This document shows, in pieces, positions 7,151 to 15,160 of a DNA stretch of 18,926 nucleotides. The position numbers were made by a program, and so were the translations under genes. The notes beneath the pieces are model-generated. The model made no database searches and was not told the origin of the DNA. It was given only the letters and a program-made list of their open reading frames with translations. Origin of the DNA: DASZHC01 sp035938215 (lineage in GTDB: Bacteria; Verrucomicrobiota; Verrucomicrobiia; Chthoniobacterales; JAFAMB01); assembly GCA_035938215.1 (NCBI GenBank), contig DASZHC010000208.1, forward strand, positions 1 to 18,926. The letters run 5' to 3'. Position 1 is the stretch's first letter. Each line of letters starts with the position of its first letter.

Positions 7151-8256
7151 GCACCCTTAGGCCGGCACTCAAACCCAGCGTCGGTGTGATTGAAAGGTAC
7201 CGGACCTATCTCCCCGTATCGGAAACGACCCCTGTCATTTCTTTGAATGAGGGATCGACTCCGTTGATTCCCGCACCGCGACTGAGTTCTATTGTCGGCC
7301 GCGGCCGCCGTGTCTACCTCAAGTTTGAGGGGCTCAATCCAACCGGTTCTTTTAAAGATCGCGGCATGACTGTCGCGGTAAGCAAGGCGGTCGAGCGTGG
7401 AGCGCGTCTCGTTGTCTGCGCATCCACCGGCAACACGTCGGCTTCTGCGGCTGCGTACGCGGCTAGGGCCGGAATTCAATGTGCCGTTCTGCTTCCCTCC
7501 GGCAAGATTGCGATGGGCAAATTGGCGCAGGCGTTCGTCTATGGTGCCAGAGTTATCGCGCTCGAAGGCAACTTTGATCGTTGCCTTGCCTTGATACGCG
7601 AACTTTCCACCGAGCCAGGAATAGCTGTGGTTAACTCGATTAATCACGATCGACTCGAAGGACAGAAAACCGCGGCATTTGAAATCGTTGATGCGTTGGG
7701 TGAAGCGCCGCATCTCCACATTCTTCCCGTCGGCAATGCAGGCAATACAGCCGCCTATTGGAAGGGGTACGCCCAATACCTTCGGTCGGGTCATTCTACT
7801 CGACTTCCCCGAATGCTGGGGTTTCAGGCAGCCAATGCCGCGCCGATTTACTACGATCGAATTATCGAACAACCGGAGACTGTCGCTTCGGCAATCCGAA
7901 TTGGTAATCCCGCGAGTTGGAAGATGGCCAAATCGGCGTTTAGCGAATCCGGCGGCGCGATCGATATTGTATCGGACAGTGAAATTCTTTCGGCCCAACG
8001 ATGGCTGGCATCTAACGAAGGTCTTTTTGTGGAACCCGCCAGCGCTGCCTCCGTGGCGGGATTGCTGAAATGCTGTAGCGAAAAAGATTGCCTCCAGTGC
8101 CCTTTGCGAATGCTTCCGGAAGAAGCAACGATTGTCTGCACACTGACAGGCCATGGCTTGAAAGATATCGCCGCCGTGATGAACGAAAACCCCCAGCCGG
8201 TCTTTGCCTCCGCAAACAAAACCGAGATCCTCTCCATTTTGAAGAAATCAAGATGA
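7147..8256 (+). CDS. thrC: Threonine synthase
   Basis: Converts O-phosphohomoserine to threonine using PLP. 369 residues from ATG 7147, which overlaps the hom stop as ATGA. The open frame runs 90 codons further upstream but only as a shadow of hom. The motifs are LNEGSTPLIPA, the PLP lysine in NPTGSFKDRGM (K70), the CASTGNTSASAAAYAA loop, PVGNAGNT binding the cofactor phosphate, and VCTLTGHGLKD near the C-terminus. It is of the short threonine synthase type. An unusual cysteine cluster, KCCSEKDCLQCPL (C309, C310, C315, C318), precedes the final strand. thrB, needed to make the substrate, is not in this window. Confidence 0.96.
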   Translation: MSTLRPALKPSVGVIERYRTYLPVSETTPVISLNEGSTPLIPAPRLSSIVGRGRRVYLKFEGLNPTGSFKDRGMTVAVSKAVERGARLVVCASTGNTSASAAAYAARAGIQCAVLLPSGKIAMGKLAQAFVYGARVIALEGNFDRCLALIRELSTEPGIAVVNSINHDRLEGQKTAAFEIVDALGEAPHLHILPVGNAGNTAAYWKGYAQYLRSGHSTRLPRMLGFQAANAAPIYYDRIIEQPETVASAIRIGNPASWKMAKSAFSESGGAIDIVSDSEILSAQRWLASNEGLFVEPASAASVAGLLKCCSEKDCLQCPLRMLPEEATIVCTLTGHGLKDIAAVMNENPQPVFASANKTEILSILKKSR

Positions 8257-9542
8257 GTCTGATTGTCCAAAAATACGGGGGAACCTCGGTGGGCTCTCCC
8301 GATCGTATCCTGAACGTTGCCTGCCGAATCCTCGAAACGCAGCGCGTCGGCAACCAAGTGGTTGCCGTAGTCTCAGCCATGTCCGGCGTGACGGATAGCC
8401 TGATTGAACTCGCCCGTCAGGTGGCACCGCATCCGACAGAACGCGAAATGGATGTCTTGCTCTCGACGGGTGAGCAGACAACGATCGCTCTGACGGCGAT
8501 GGCAATTAACGGTCTCGGTGGTCAGGCCGTCTCATTAACTGGCGCTCAAGCCGGGATTGTGACCGACGGCTTTCACACGAAAGCGAAGATCGCCAATATT
8601 ACTCCCAAGCGGATCCATTCGTTCCTGGATGAGGGAAGTATTGTGATCGTTGCCGGGTTTCAGGGGGAAAGTTTCGAAGGCCAGATCACGACCCTTGGGC
8701 GCGGCGGATCCGATTTGACCGCAATCGCCCTTGCCGCAGCCATCAAAGCCGATCTCTGCCAGATATTTACAGACGTGGACGGCGTTTACACCTGCGATCC
8801 GCGGATTGTAAAGAGTGCAAGGAAAATCCTTGAGATTTCCTACGACGAGATGCTCGAAATGGCCAGTCTCGGCTCGAAGGTCATGCAATCGCGCTCGGTG
8901 GAGTTTGCAAAGAAATTTGACGTTATTTTTGAAGTGCGCAGCAGTTTTAACGATCAGCCAGGAACAGTAGTGAAACACGAAACAGCCGGGATGGAAAAAG
9001 TGGTCATTCGGGGGGTCAGCGTCGACCGCAAACAAGCTAAAGTCACGATCAGCCATGTTCCGGATAAGCCCGGCGTCGCTTCACGAGTCTTCAATGAAAT
9101 TGCCGTTATCAACGTGAACGTCGACATGATCGTTCAAAATGTTTCGGCGGCCGGCACCACGGACATCTCGTTCACGATCCCCGCCGATGAGTTGCCAAAA
9201 ATCGAAAAACATCTCGGCCCGATCGTTGCCGAAATTGGAGCCGGAGGATTTGCGGCTCAAGCCGGCATCGCCAAACTCAGCGTGGTTGGCATCGGGATGC
9301 GTTCTCATTCGGGTGTTGCCGCGAGGATGTTCGAGCTCCTTGGTAACGCGGAAATCAACATCCAGATGATTAGCACCTCCGAAATAAAGATCTCCGTGAT
9401 CGTCGATGAAGATCGCGTCGATGACGGAGCTCGAATCGTTCACACCGGTTTTGGACTCGACGAAGCAGAATCCTCAGAAAACGAAATCGGCTTCGTCGAA
9501 TCTGGCGTTCTGGCGGCGCAAAAACTGCGCCGCTTGGGATAA
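8253..9542 (+). CDS. lysC: Aspartate kinase, monofunctional
   Basis: Phosphorylates aspartate, the first step to lysine, threonine and methionine. 429 residues from ATG 8253, overlapping the thrC stop by 4 bases. N-terminal kinase domain with VQKYGGTSVGS (K7), STGEQTTIALTAMA, GRGGSDLTAIALA and FTDVDGVYTCDPR. Two C-terminal ACT domains follow (about residues 264-335 from VDRKQAKVTISHVPDKPG, and 345-410 from AKLSVVGIGMRSHSGV), the allosteric part. Being co-transcribed with hom and thrC, it puts entry and branch steps under shared expression. Full length. It ends 16 bp from the stop of the convergent bactofilin gene. Confidence 0.97.
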   Translation: MSLIVQKYGGTSVGSPDRILNVACRILETQRVGNQVVAVVSAMSGVTDSLIELARQVAPHPTEREMDVLLSTGEQTTIALTAMAINGLGGQAVSLTGAQAGIVTDGFHTKAKIANITPKRIHSFLDEGSIVIVAGFQGESFEGQITTLGRGGSDLTAIALAAAIKADLCQIFTDVDGVYTCDPRIVKSARKILEISYDEMLEMASLGSKVMQSRSVEFAKKFDVIFEVRSSFNDQPGTVVKHETAGMEKVVIRGVSVDRKQAKVTISHVPDKPGVASRVFNEIAVINVNVDMIVQNVSAAGTTDISFTIPADELPKIEKHLGPIVAEIGAGGFAAQAGIAKLSVVGIGMRSHSGVAARMFELLGNAEINIQMISTSEIKISVIVDEDRVDDGARIVHTGFGLDEAESSENEIGFVESGVLAAQKLRRLG

Positions 9543-9558
9543 GGATTTCCAATACCGC

Positions 9559-10023
9559 CTAACCTTTGACCCCGGGAAGTGTCCCCTCCCGTGGCGGGCT
9601 TGCGGCTTTTGACACTCCGGGAACCGGCGCGATCACAGGAGCGCCAGGGGAACCGGCAGGCTTTGCTGCGCTCGGCGCGACGACCGGTATGTTTGACGGA
9701 TTTACTTCGGATCTGCCTACGAACATCGCTCCAGCCTCAAGTACGAGGCGAGCCGTCTTCAGATCCCCGATCAACTCAGCACCACCGTGAAGTTCGCAGC
9801 GGTTCTCGGCGGCAATATTGCCGGTTACCTTCCCTTTCACGACCACGGCATTTGCCTGGATGTTACCGCGGATTTTGCCGTTACCGCCGATAACCAGCGT
9901 CCCTCCATGCGACGCCACGTCGCCGTCCAAGGTTCCATCAAACATTAATTCCTTCGAGAATCGGATGGTTCCCTTGATCTCGACGTTACTTAAAATGCTG
10001 TTTTTCTCTCCTGAATCCATCAT
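9559..10023 (-). CDS. Bactofilin (polymer-forming cytoskeletal protein)
   Basis: 154 residues from ATG 10023 (or 153 from the adjacent ATG at 10020). A short N-terminal tail is followed by the bactofilin beta-helix (about residues 10-105) of repeated short strands around glycine and valine (IKGTIRFSKELMFDGTLDGD, GNIQANAVVVKGKVTGNIAA). The tail is proline/alanine-rich and disordered. Bactofilins polymerise without nucleotide on the inner membrane and act in shape or stalk formation. The frame extends 14 codons further upstream (to 10065) without family similarity. Divergent from argH, convergent with lysC. The last codons contain CCCGGGAAGTGTCCCC, resembling a dispersed-repeat motif. Confidence 0.9.
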   Translation of the reverse strand: MMDSGEKNSILSNVEIKGTIRFSKELMFDGTLDGDVASHGGTLVIGGNGKIRGNIQANAVVVKGKVTGNIAAENRCELHGGAELIGDLKTARLVLEAGAMFVGRSEVNPSNIPVVAPSAAKPAGSPGAPVIAPVPGVSKAASPPREGTLPGVKG

Positions 10024-10029
10024 AACAAA

Positions 10030-10080
10030 GTTCCGATAGGCTAACGGAACATGAGGCGAGCGCAAGGTTTATGCGCGCTC
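10030..10080. promoter_or_regulatory. Two small inverted repeats between bactofilin and argH
   Basis: GTTCCG (10030-10035) pairs with CGGAAC (10045-10050), and GAGCGC (10058-10063) with GCGCTC (10075-10080). They occupy the 117-bp divergent intergenic region, so they could be operators or transcript-leader stems. Six-bp arms are short and may be chance. No regulator family is implied by their sequence. Confidence 0.3.
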
Positions 10081-10140
10081 TTCCAAGTCCGTCGTTCGGG
10101 CGTGGACCAAATCCGATTTTTCCGTTACTCATCAGGCACA

Positions 10141-11514
10141 ATGTGGAAAGGACGCTTTCATCAAGAGACAGCCCCGAATGTCCAGCAATTCACCGAATCG
10201 ATCTCCTTCGATTGGCGTTTATACAATGTCGATATTCAGGGTTCGATGGCGCACGCGGCAGCGCTTGAAAAGGCCGGTTTGCTGTCCAAGGAAGAACGCC
10301 GACTGATTGAAACGGGCCTGAAAGCCATTGAAGAAGAAATCGCCAATGACCGCTTCCAGTTCAAAATCGGACTCGAAGACATTCACATGAATATCGAGTC
10401 TGCTTTGACCGAACGCATCGGTCCTGCCGGTGCCAAGTTGCATACGGCTCGCAGCCGGAACGACCAGATCGCTCTGGACCTTAGGCTTTATCTTCGAAGC
10501 GAAACCGATGAAATTCGGGCATTACTTGCAAAACTGCAGCGCGCCCTTGTCCGACTCGCCGAGAAATATCCCGACGCAATTCTTCCAGGCTACACACATC
10601 TTCAGCGCGCTCAGCCGGTTCTCTTCGGCCACCACCTCCTTGCATATGTGGAAATGCTGGAACGCGATCGTGAACGTCTCGCAGACGCCCGCAAACGGAT
10701 CAATTGCATGCCGCTCGGTTCTGGAGCGATCGCGGGTTCAACCATCGAGCTCGATCGTCAATTGATCGCCGAATTGCTCAGCTTTTCGGAGGTCACCCGC
10801 AATAGCATGGACGCTGTGAGTGACCGCGATTTTGTAGCGGAATTTCTATTCGCCATTGCCATGATTGGCGTGCACCTCTCGCGCCTTAGCGAGGATTTCG
10901 TTCTCTTCGCGACTTCTGAGTTTGGATTTGTTAAACTGAGTGACGCCTACTCGACGGGGTCCAGCTTGATGCCGCAAAAGAAAAACCCGGACGTTTGCGA
11001 ACTGGCCCGAGGCAAGTCAGGCCGGCTTATCGGAAATCTGGTCTCTCTGCTTTCGACTTTGAAAGGCTTGCCGATGACTTACAACCGGGATTTACAGGAG
11101 GATAAGCAGCCTGTTTTTGATTCGATTGATCAGATCAAGCTGGTGCTCGAGGTCTACACCGAGATGCTAACAGCGACAGAGGTCGATCCGCAACGGATGC
11201 GAAACGCAGCGAGTGATCCCGGGTTGCTTGCAACAGATCTCGCCGACTACCTCGTCCTGCACCATGTCCCGTTCAGGCAGGCGCACGAAATTATCGGCAA
11301 ACTTGTCGCCTATTCTTTGGAACAGTATCGAGGATTCGATCAGATGAGCCTCGACGAGTTTCGCCAGTTCAGCGAAAGTTTTGGTCCGGACGTTTTCGAA
11401 GTTCTCAATCTCGACCGCGCAATCGATAGTCGAACAGGTATCGGCGCACCGTCGCGAAAAAATGTTGCAGCCGCACTAGAAGCATGGAACGCAATCCTTC
11501 GTGAAAACCCCTGA
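10141..11514 (+). CDS. argH: Argininosuccinate lyase
   Basis: Last step of arginine synthesis: argininosuccinate to arginine and fumarate. 457 residues from ATG 10141, with the typical N-terminus MWKGRFHQETAPNVQQFTES. The open frame continues 30 codons upstream without family similarity. Motifs: EDIHMNIE, LHTARSRNDQ, the catalytic histidine region in GYTHLQRAQP, and the fumarase/lyase signature GSSLMPQKKNPD (residues 273-284), which holds the catalytic serine. Full length. The stop overlaps the GTG start of the nudix gene by 14 bp, so the three downstream genes are probably one transcript. No other arg gene is present. Confidence 0.97.
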   Translation: MWKGRFHQETAPNVQQFTESISFDWRLYNVDIQGSMAHAAALEKAGLLSKEERRLIETGLKAIEEEIANDRFQFKIGLEDIHMNIESALTERIGPAGAKLHTARSRNDQIALDLRLYLRSETDEIRALLAKLQRALVRLAEKYPDAILPGYTHLQRAQPVLFGHHLLAYVEMLERDRERLADARKRINCMPLGSGAIAGSTIELDRQLIAELLSFSEVTRNSMDAVSDRDFVAEFLFAIAMIGVHLSRLSEDFVLFATSEFGFVKLSDAYSTGSSLMPQKKNPDVCELARGKSGRLIGNLVSLLSTLKGLPMTYNRDLQEDKQPVFDSIDQIKLVLEVYTEMLTATEVDPQRMRNAASDPGLLATDLADYLVLHHVPFRQAHEIIGKLVAYSLEQYRGFDQMSLDEFRQFSESFGPDVFEVLNLDRAIDSRTGIGAPSRKNVAAALEAWNAILRENP

Positions 11515-12082
11515 CGGCTGGGACATTCGGAATACAAGCACCCTTTTCAAAGACGCTCATCTCGCAGTATTTAGGGAGGAAGTCGTTCCCCCGGGCGAAC
11601 ACCGGGTTCGATATTGGACCGTCGTGCGCCGGAAACAGGCTGTAGTCATCGCGCCGGTTACAGAAGGCGGAAATTTCCTGCTGATACACCAGGCTCGCAT
11701 TCCTGTCCGAAAATTCCTTTGGGAATTTCCGGCCGGGCAGATTGATGATGCTCATGATCCCGATATGGAAACGATCCGGGAGACCGCCCTGCGCGAGTTG
11801 ACCGAGGAGACTGGGTACTCGCTGGCCGCAGGTGGCGAGTTGGTATATCTGGGGCACTACTACTCCTCTCAGGGCTACAGCGATGAAACTCCGCACTTGT
11901 TTCTGGCCCGGCCCGTGCACCCGACGGGTTTGGGCCATCAACCCGATGATTCCGAAACAATCGTGGAATGCCGGGAATTTACACTCGCTGAATTGAGTTC
12001 AATGATTGCCGAGAGTGTCATTCAGGACGCAAATACACTGGTAACATTTGCGCGGATGTCGGCCCGGAAACTTCTTCCATGA
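11501..12082 (+). CDS. NUDIX hydrolase, ADP-ribose pyrophosphatase-like
   Basis: 193 residues starting with GTG at 11501, inside the end of argH. The Nudix box reads from FPAGQIDD to ETALRELTEETGY, with the metal-binding REXXEE core intact. Counting from the glycine, 10 residues rather than the usual 5 precede the first glutamate, so the loop is about 5 residues longer. The N-terminal ISTLF-like segment, VIAPVTEGGNFLLIHQAR and the downstream YYSSQGYSDETPHLFLA resemble ADP-sugar pyrophosphatases. The stop overlaps the tatC ATG (ATGA). Exact substrate not determinable. Confidence 0.88.
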   Translation: MKTPDGWDIRNTSTLFKDAHLAVFREEVVPPGEHRVRYWTVVRRKQAVVIAPVTEGGNFLLIHQARIPVRKFLWEFPAGQIDDAHDPDMETIRETALRELTEETGYSLAAGGELVYLGHYYSSQGYSDETPHLFLARPVHPTGLGHQPDDSETIVECREFTLAELSSMIAESVIQDANTLVTFARMSARKLLP

Positions 12083-12879
12083 AATGGTCCAGAATATTCA
12101 AGTTTCGCGAAGGCGACAATGCCGAAGCGGTTAAGCCGTTCCTGGACCATCTGGAGGACTTGCGATGGGTCATCATACGGATGGCCCTCACGCTAGGCGC
12201 CGCCATGCTTGTTGCATTCTGTTTCCGCACTCAACTTGTGCACATCCTTCAAGGACCTCTCAAGACGATCGATCCGAAACTCTTGCAATCTCTCGTGTCC
12301 CTTGGAGTAGCCGATTCGATGACGATATCTTTCCAGCTGGCCTTTTACGCAGGAATCGTCATCGCGTTCCCGTTCCTGATCTATTTCGCGGGGCAATTCA
12401 TTCTTCCCGCACTCACTCCACAGGAGAAAAAGGCGATGCTACCTGCCGTTGCAGTTGGCTTCGGCCTGTTTTTGTCCGGTGTCGTCCTTGGATACTACGC
12501 CGTTTTGCCTGCAACGCTCCGATTCTTCTTTCGAGATGCAAAATCGCTCGACTGGACGCCCACCTGGACTGTTCGGGACTACTTTTCATTCGTCACCCAG
12601 CTTTGTGTCGGGTTCGGCGTTGCGTTTGAGTTGCCCGTTGTCGTTCTGGTCCTCGTACGCCTCGGCGTGTTGTCCGTGGCGCTTCTCCGCCGAACGCGAG
12701 CATACGCATTTCTCCTGATTTTCATTGCCGCGGCATTTCTGGCGCCTACCCCTGATGCCGTCTCGATGGCGATGATGGGCACACCAATGTACCTGCTATA
12801 TGAGCTTTGCATTTTTGTCGCATGGATGATGGAACGTAAACGCAAGAAAGAACAAGCGGCGGAACAGCGGGCAGGCTGA
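12079..12879 (+). CDS. tatC: Sec-independent protein translocase subunit TatC
   Basis: 266 residues with six predicted membrane helices. The cytoplasmic N-terminus carries FLDHLEDLR (residues 21-29), whose glutamate (E26) corresponds to the HLxELR position that binds the twin-arginine signal. The family's FLAPTPDAVSMAMM segment lies near the last helices, and the tail is basic (ERKRKKEQ). TatC forms the receptor core of the Tat export complex. No tatA/B gene is nearby, so the partner is encoded elsewhere. The ATG overlaps the nudix stop by 4 bases. The first two bases of the stop end before the degraded IS110 region begins. Confidence 0.95.
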   Translation: MKWSRIFKFREGDNAEAVKPFLDHLEDLRWVIIRMALTLGAAMLVAFCFRTQLVHILQGPLKTIDPKLLQSLVSLGVADSMTISFQLAFYAGIVIAFPFLIYFAGQFILPALTPQEKKAMLPAVAVGFGLFLSGVVLGYYAVLPATLRFFFRDAKSLDWTPTWTVRDYFSFVTQLCVGFGVAFELPVVVLVLVRLGVLSVALLRRTRAYAFLLIFIAAAFLAPTPDAVSMAMMGTPMYLLYELCIFVAWMMERKRKKEQAAEQRAG

Positions 12880-12959
12880 CCGTTCCAGGCGGTAACCGAC
12901 GATGATCGGTTGATGCTTGGCCTGCAGGGCTGCGGTCCCTTGCAGCCGTCGCCGGCCCT

Positions 12960-13405
12960 AAATCAACACCATTCTGTTCGCTGGCTTGAGGCTTGCGTTT
13001 TACTTTGCGTTTGACAGGCCGCGGGTTTTGGGACGGCGCATCGTTAAGAACTTCAGGCTGGGATAGCTCGGCTCCGAGTGCGGTGGATGATTCGAAACGC
13101 TCAACCAATTGTTGCAGGAGTCTCTCAATCTCACGGTCGCACTCTTCGATCCGAGCCTGGTAGAAGCGGTAGGCTTGGAGGCTTTGGCCCAACACGAAGA
13201 GATGCTTCGGGCCGATAGTCGCGCCTACCAAGGCGGCTTCCATCTGTGCAAGGGTGCTCTTGTACACCCGATGGTCTCGGAGTTTGGCTAGTTGGCTGGC
13301 ATCGCGCTGGCCGGCCAAAATCGCGTCGATAATGCGCAAGCCCCTCACCCCGGTGATGTCGCTGGCTACGTGATGAAGGTGCAGGTTCATTTGCTGCAAG
13401 GCCTT
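12960..13405 (-). pseudogene. IS110-family transposase remnant (middle region only)
   Basis: The minus-strand frame reads KALQQMNLHLHHVASDITG, then VRGLRIIDAILAGQRD, LAKLRDHRV, and HLFVLGQSLQAYRFYQARIEECDREIERLL. This is the linker/coiled-coil part of IS110-type transposases. The N-terminal DEDD catalytic domain and the C-terminal serine-containing domain are both missing. Similarity fades after KRKPQASEQNGVDL (about 12960), although the frame stays open into tatC antisense. At 13406-13408 a TAA separates it, in the same frame, from a TIR-domain fragment. Inactive. Confidence 0.85.
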
Positions 13406-13537
13406 TTATAGCGAATCTGCAAATTCAAGTTCCCATGAGTCAAACCAAATTGGGATTCCGCGTGTGGCTAGATCAACTGCGAGCTGTGAAATGAATTGTT
13501 TATCCGCTGACGAATGACTAAGAAATACACCCGGCAC
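13406..13537 (-). pseudogene. TIR-domain protein, 5' fragment
   Basis: From GTG 13537 the minus strand reads 43 codons: PGVFLSHSSADKQFISQLAV, then DLATRGIPIWFDSWELEFAD. This is the first half of a TIR domain (FLSHSS strand A, IPIWFDxWEL strand B, beginning of the GDSL-like helix). A good ribosome binding site AGGAG lies 5 bases before the GTG, so this was a real gene start. It ends at a TAA exactly where the IS110 remnant begins. The second half, where the NADase glutamate of active TIR domains normally lies, is gone. TIR proteins of this kind often belong to NAD-depleting defence systems. Too short for a standard gene call. Confidence 0.75.
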
Positions 13538-13659
13538 GTTTACTCCTAGAGGACCGACCCTCGTTTCCTTCGATCCACCCTCGTCATACGAGTGGGCGTT
13601 TCATTACGGCACTTCACAGTCGCGATTGAGAACCTGTCTTCGGGGTAGTGTTGCAACTT

Positions 13660-13856
13660 TGAAATCGAATTGCAAGTGGGTGACTTGCCGTGCGATGGCC
13701 CGCGAGTTGGGAGTCTCCAAGGCGACCGTGTAGCGGGTCTGGAGCGACAACGAAATCAAGCCGCACCTGACGCGTGTCTTTGAGCTTTCGGCCGATCCGG
13801 ACTTTGAGGCGAAGTTTTGGGATGTCATCGGTCTTTACCTCAATCCTCCCGAATGA
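13660..13856 (+). pseudogene. IS630-family transposase remnant with in-frame stop
   Basis: Reading in the frame of ATG 13695: CKWVTCRAMARELGVSKATV, a TAG stop (13731-13733), then RVWSDNEIKPHLTRVFELSA, DPDFEAKFWDVIGLYLNPPE and TGA. This is the helix-turn-helix end plus the linker up to the GLYLNPPE motif of IS630/Tc1-mariner transposases. The DDE catalytic part that should follow is absent, as is the far N-terminus. Both a nonsense codon and truncations make it inactive. Confidence 0.85.
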
Positions 13857-14496
13857 GCGGCCTTTCAGCTTAAAGCGCCTGAATCGCTCGGAGAACGAGT
13901 TCACTTCAGCCTCGCCGCGCTAAGCCTTGGCGGCTTGGCGTCAGTATCCTATTCTTGGGCGTGACGATCAGAAGATTTCAACGGGTGGAAATGAACTGGC
14001 CCCGACGATTCATCGAGCGGCGTTAAACCATGTCTTACCGATAGCATCACGATAAAATTCCAGTTCGTTCGCAGGTCCGCCAGGCTGGTTCGCAAACGCA
14101 ACTCGAAAATCAATTCGCGCCGCCGTTCGACCGCCGCCAGAACCTTTCGCCTAATTTGTCGCGGCGGGACGCGCCAGAGAGGCTCAAGACTTTCCTACAA
14201 GGCAACGTCGTGGAGACTCTCAACGTCGCGGTCCAAGAGCCGGCAAAGAGCCAAACGTTTCTCACTTTGTCACCGAAACGCTGAATCGCGTCGGCAGGCC
14301 GACAAGCGCAACGACGAAACATTGGCAATTCAAAATTGGGCAATGAAAAGATTGCTCACAAGAGCCTCTCCTCTTGCTTTCGCCAGATCCTTGCCCTTGC
14401 TAGGAAAGTCCCAAGGTGCCCTCGTTGGAGCCGGACGGGAGAGTTTCCTTGTGGTTCAAGAGGATTTGGTTTTAGTGCACCCCGGCTCAATTCCTT
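13857..14496. other. Gene-free stretch of about 640 bp, probably decayed DNA
   Basis: No frame here resembles a known family. Frames of 66-96 codons on either strand are basic and compositionally odd. GCCTTGGCGGCTTGGCGT at 13925-13942 is the complement of an ACGCCAAGCCGCCAAGG-type dispersed repeat. The rest may be old fragments of genes lost beside the IS remnants. The final 40 bp lead into the promoter/operator region of the AbiE pair. Confidence 0.55.
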
Positions 14497-14504
14497 TTGC
14501 AGTT

Positions 14505-14532
14505 GTCACAAAAACTGGCTAGTTTTTGTGAC
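14505..14532. promoter_or_regulatory. Perfect 12-bp inverted repeat, candidate AbiE operator
   Basis: GTCACAAAAACT (14505-14516), spacer GGCT, AGTTTTTGTGAC (14521-14532): perfect complements. It ends three bases before ATG 14536 of the AbiEi-type antitoxin. AbiEi antitoxins repress their own operon by binding inverted repeats through an N-terminal winged helix, so this is the likely operator. In RNA it would also form a hairpin covering the ribosome binding region. Confidence 0.7.
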
Positions 14533-14535
14533 GAA

Positions 14536-15156
14536 ATGAAAGCCGCGACAGCAACAGAGACACCCATTGACGCGAAAATCCTCCAATCCATTCGGGCGAA
14601 TCGGAGCACATCGGTATTTTCGCCCGGACACTTCGCTCACCTTGGAAGCCCGACCGCAGTGCGGAAGGCACTCAGTCGGCTTGTAAAGGCCAGCAAATTG
14701 CGGCGGGTTCGCCAAGGACTTTATGACTTACCGCGTCAGCATCCAATCATCGGCCAGACCGCCCCCGATGTCGAGGGGACGGTGCGCGCGTTAATGCACG
14801 GAAGCCATGCTCGGTGGCAGTTTTCGGGAGCATACGCTGCGAACGCGCTCGGACTGACTGAGCAGGTTCCCTCCAAAATCGTGATTCTCACCGATGGCGT
14901 GCCGCGTGACGTGCAGTTGGGAAAACTCACTTTGGTTTTCCGTCGCGCCGCACCCAGGTATTTACTCGGTGCGGGTCGTCCAGCAGGCATGGTGATTCAG
15001 GCGCTCCGATATTTGAAAACGAGCGCCGGTTCGCCAGAAACCATCGCGCGACTGCGCAGTGTGCTGGACCATCCGACAAAGACTGATCTCGCGACACTGA
15101 CTCCAAAGCTGCCCGCCTGGATGCAGCCCATAGTTCAACAAATCAAGAATAAGTAA
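14536..15156 (+). CDS. AbiEi-type antitoxin (DUF6088 family)
   Basis: 206 residues from ATG 14536. N-terminal winged-helix (about 10-75: VFSPGHFAHLGSPTAVRKAL, then LVKASKLRRVRQGLYDLPRQ), followed by the antitoxin domain with the WQFSGAYAANALGLTEQVPS segment characteristic of AbiEi/DUF6088 proteins. The frame could start at a TTG (14497), but that would translate through the inverted repeat; the ATG directly after it is better. It lies 4 bp upstream of the AbiEii-like toxin gene. AbiE is a type IV toxin-antitoxin system known for abortive infection. The antitoxin looks intact although the toxin is shortened. Confidence 0.88.
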   Translation: MKAATATETPIDAKILQSIRANRSTSVFSPGHFAHLGSPTAVRKALSRLVKASKLRRVRQGLYDLPRQHPIIGQTAPDVEGTVRALMHGSHARWQFSGAYAANALGLTEQVPSKIVILTDGVPRDVQLGKLTLVFRRAAPRYLLGAGRPAGMVIQALRYLKTSAGSPETIARLRSVLDHPTKTDLATLTPKLPAWMQPIVQQIKNK

Positions 15157-15160
15157 TTTC

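Noticed and set aside
7096..8154. 352-codon frame on the minus strand
   Set aside because: Exact shadow of thrC, with no domain similarity.
10051..10140. Longer argH start at 10051
   Set aside because: The 30 extra codons have no family similarity; MWKGRF at 10141 is the typical beginning.
12928..12947. Rho-independent terminator after tatC (GGCTGC/GCAGCC hairpin)
   Set aside because: Six-bp stem without a T-run, inside the degraded IS110 area; not convincing.
12746..12960. Continuation of the IS110 frame into tatC
   Set aside because: The frame stays open by chance on the antisense strand of tatC; transposase similarity has already ended.
14497..14535. TTG start for the AbiEi-type gene
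   Set aside because: It would translate across the inverted repeat; the ATG just after the repeat is a better start and loses no domain.
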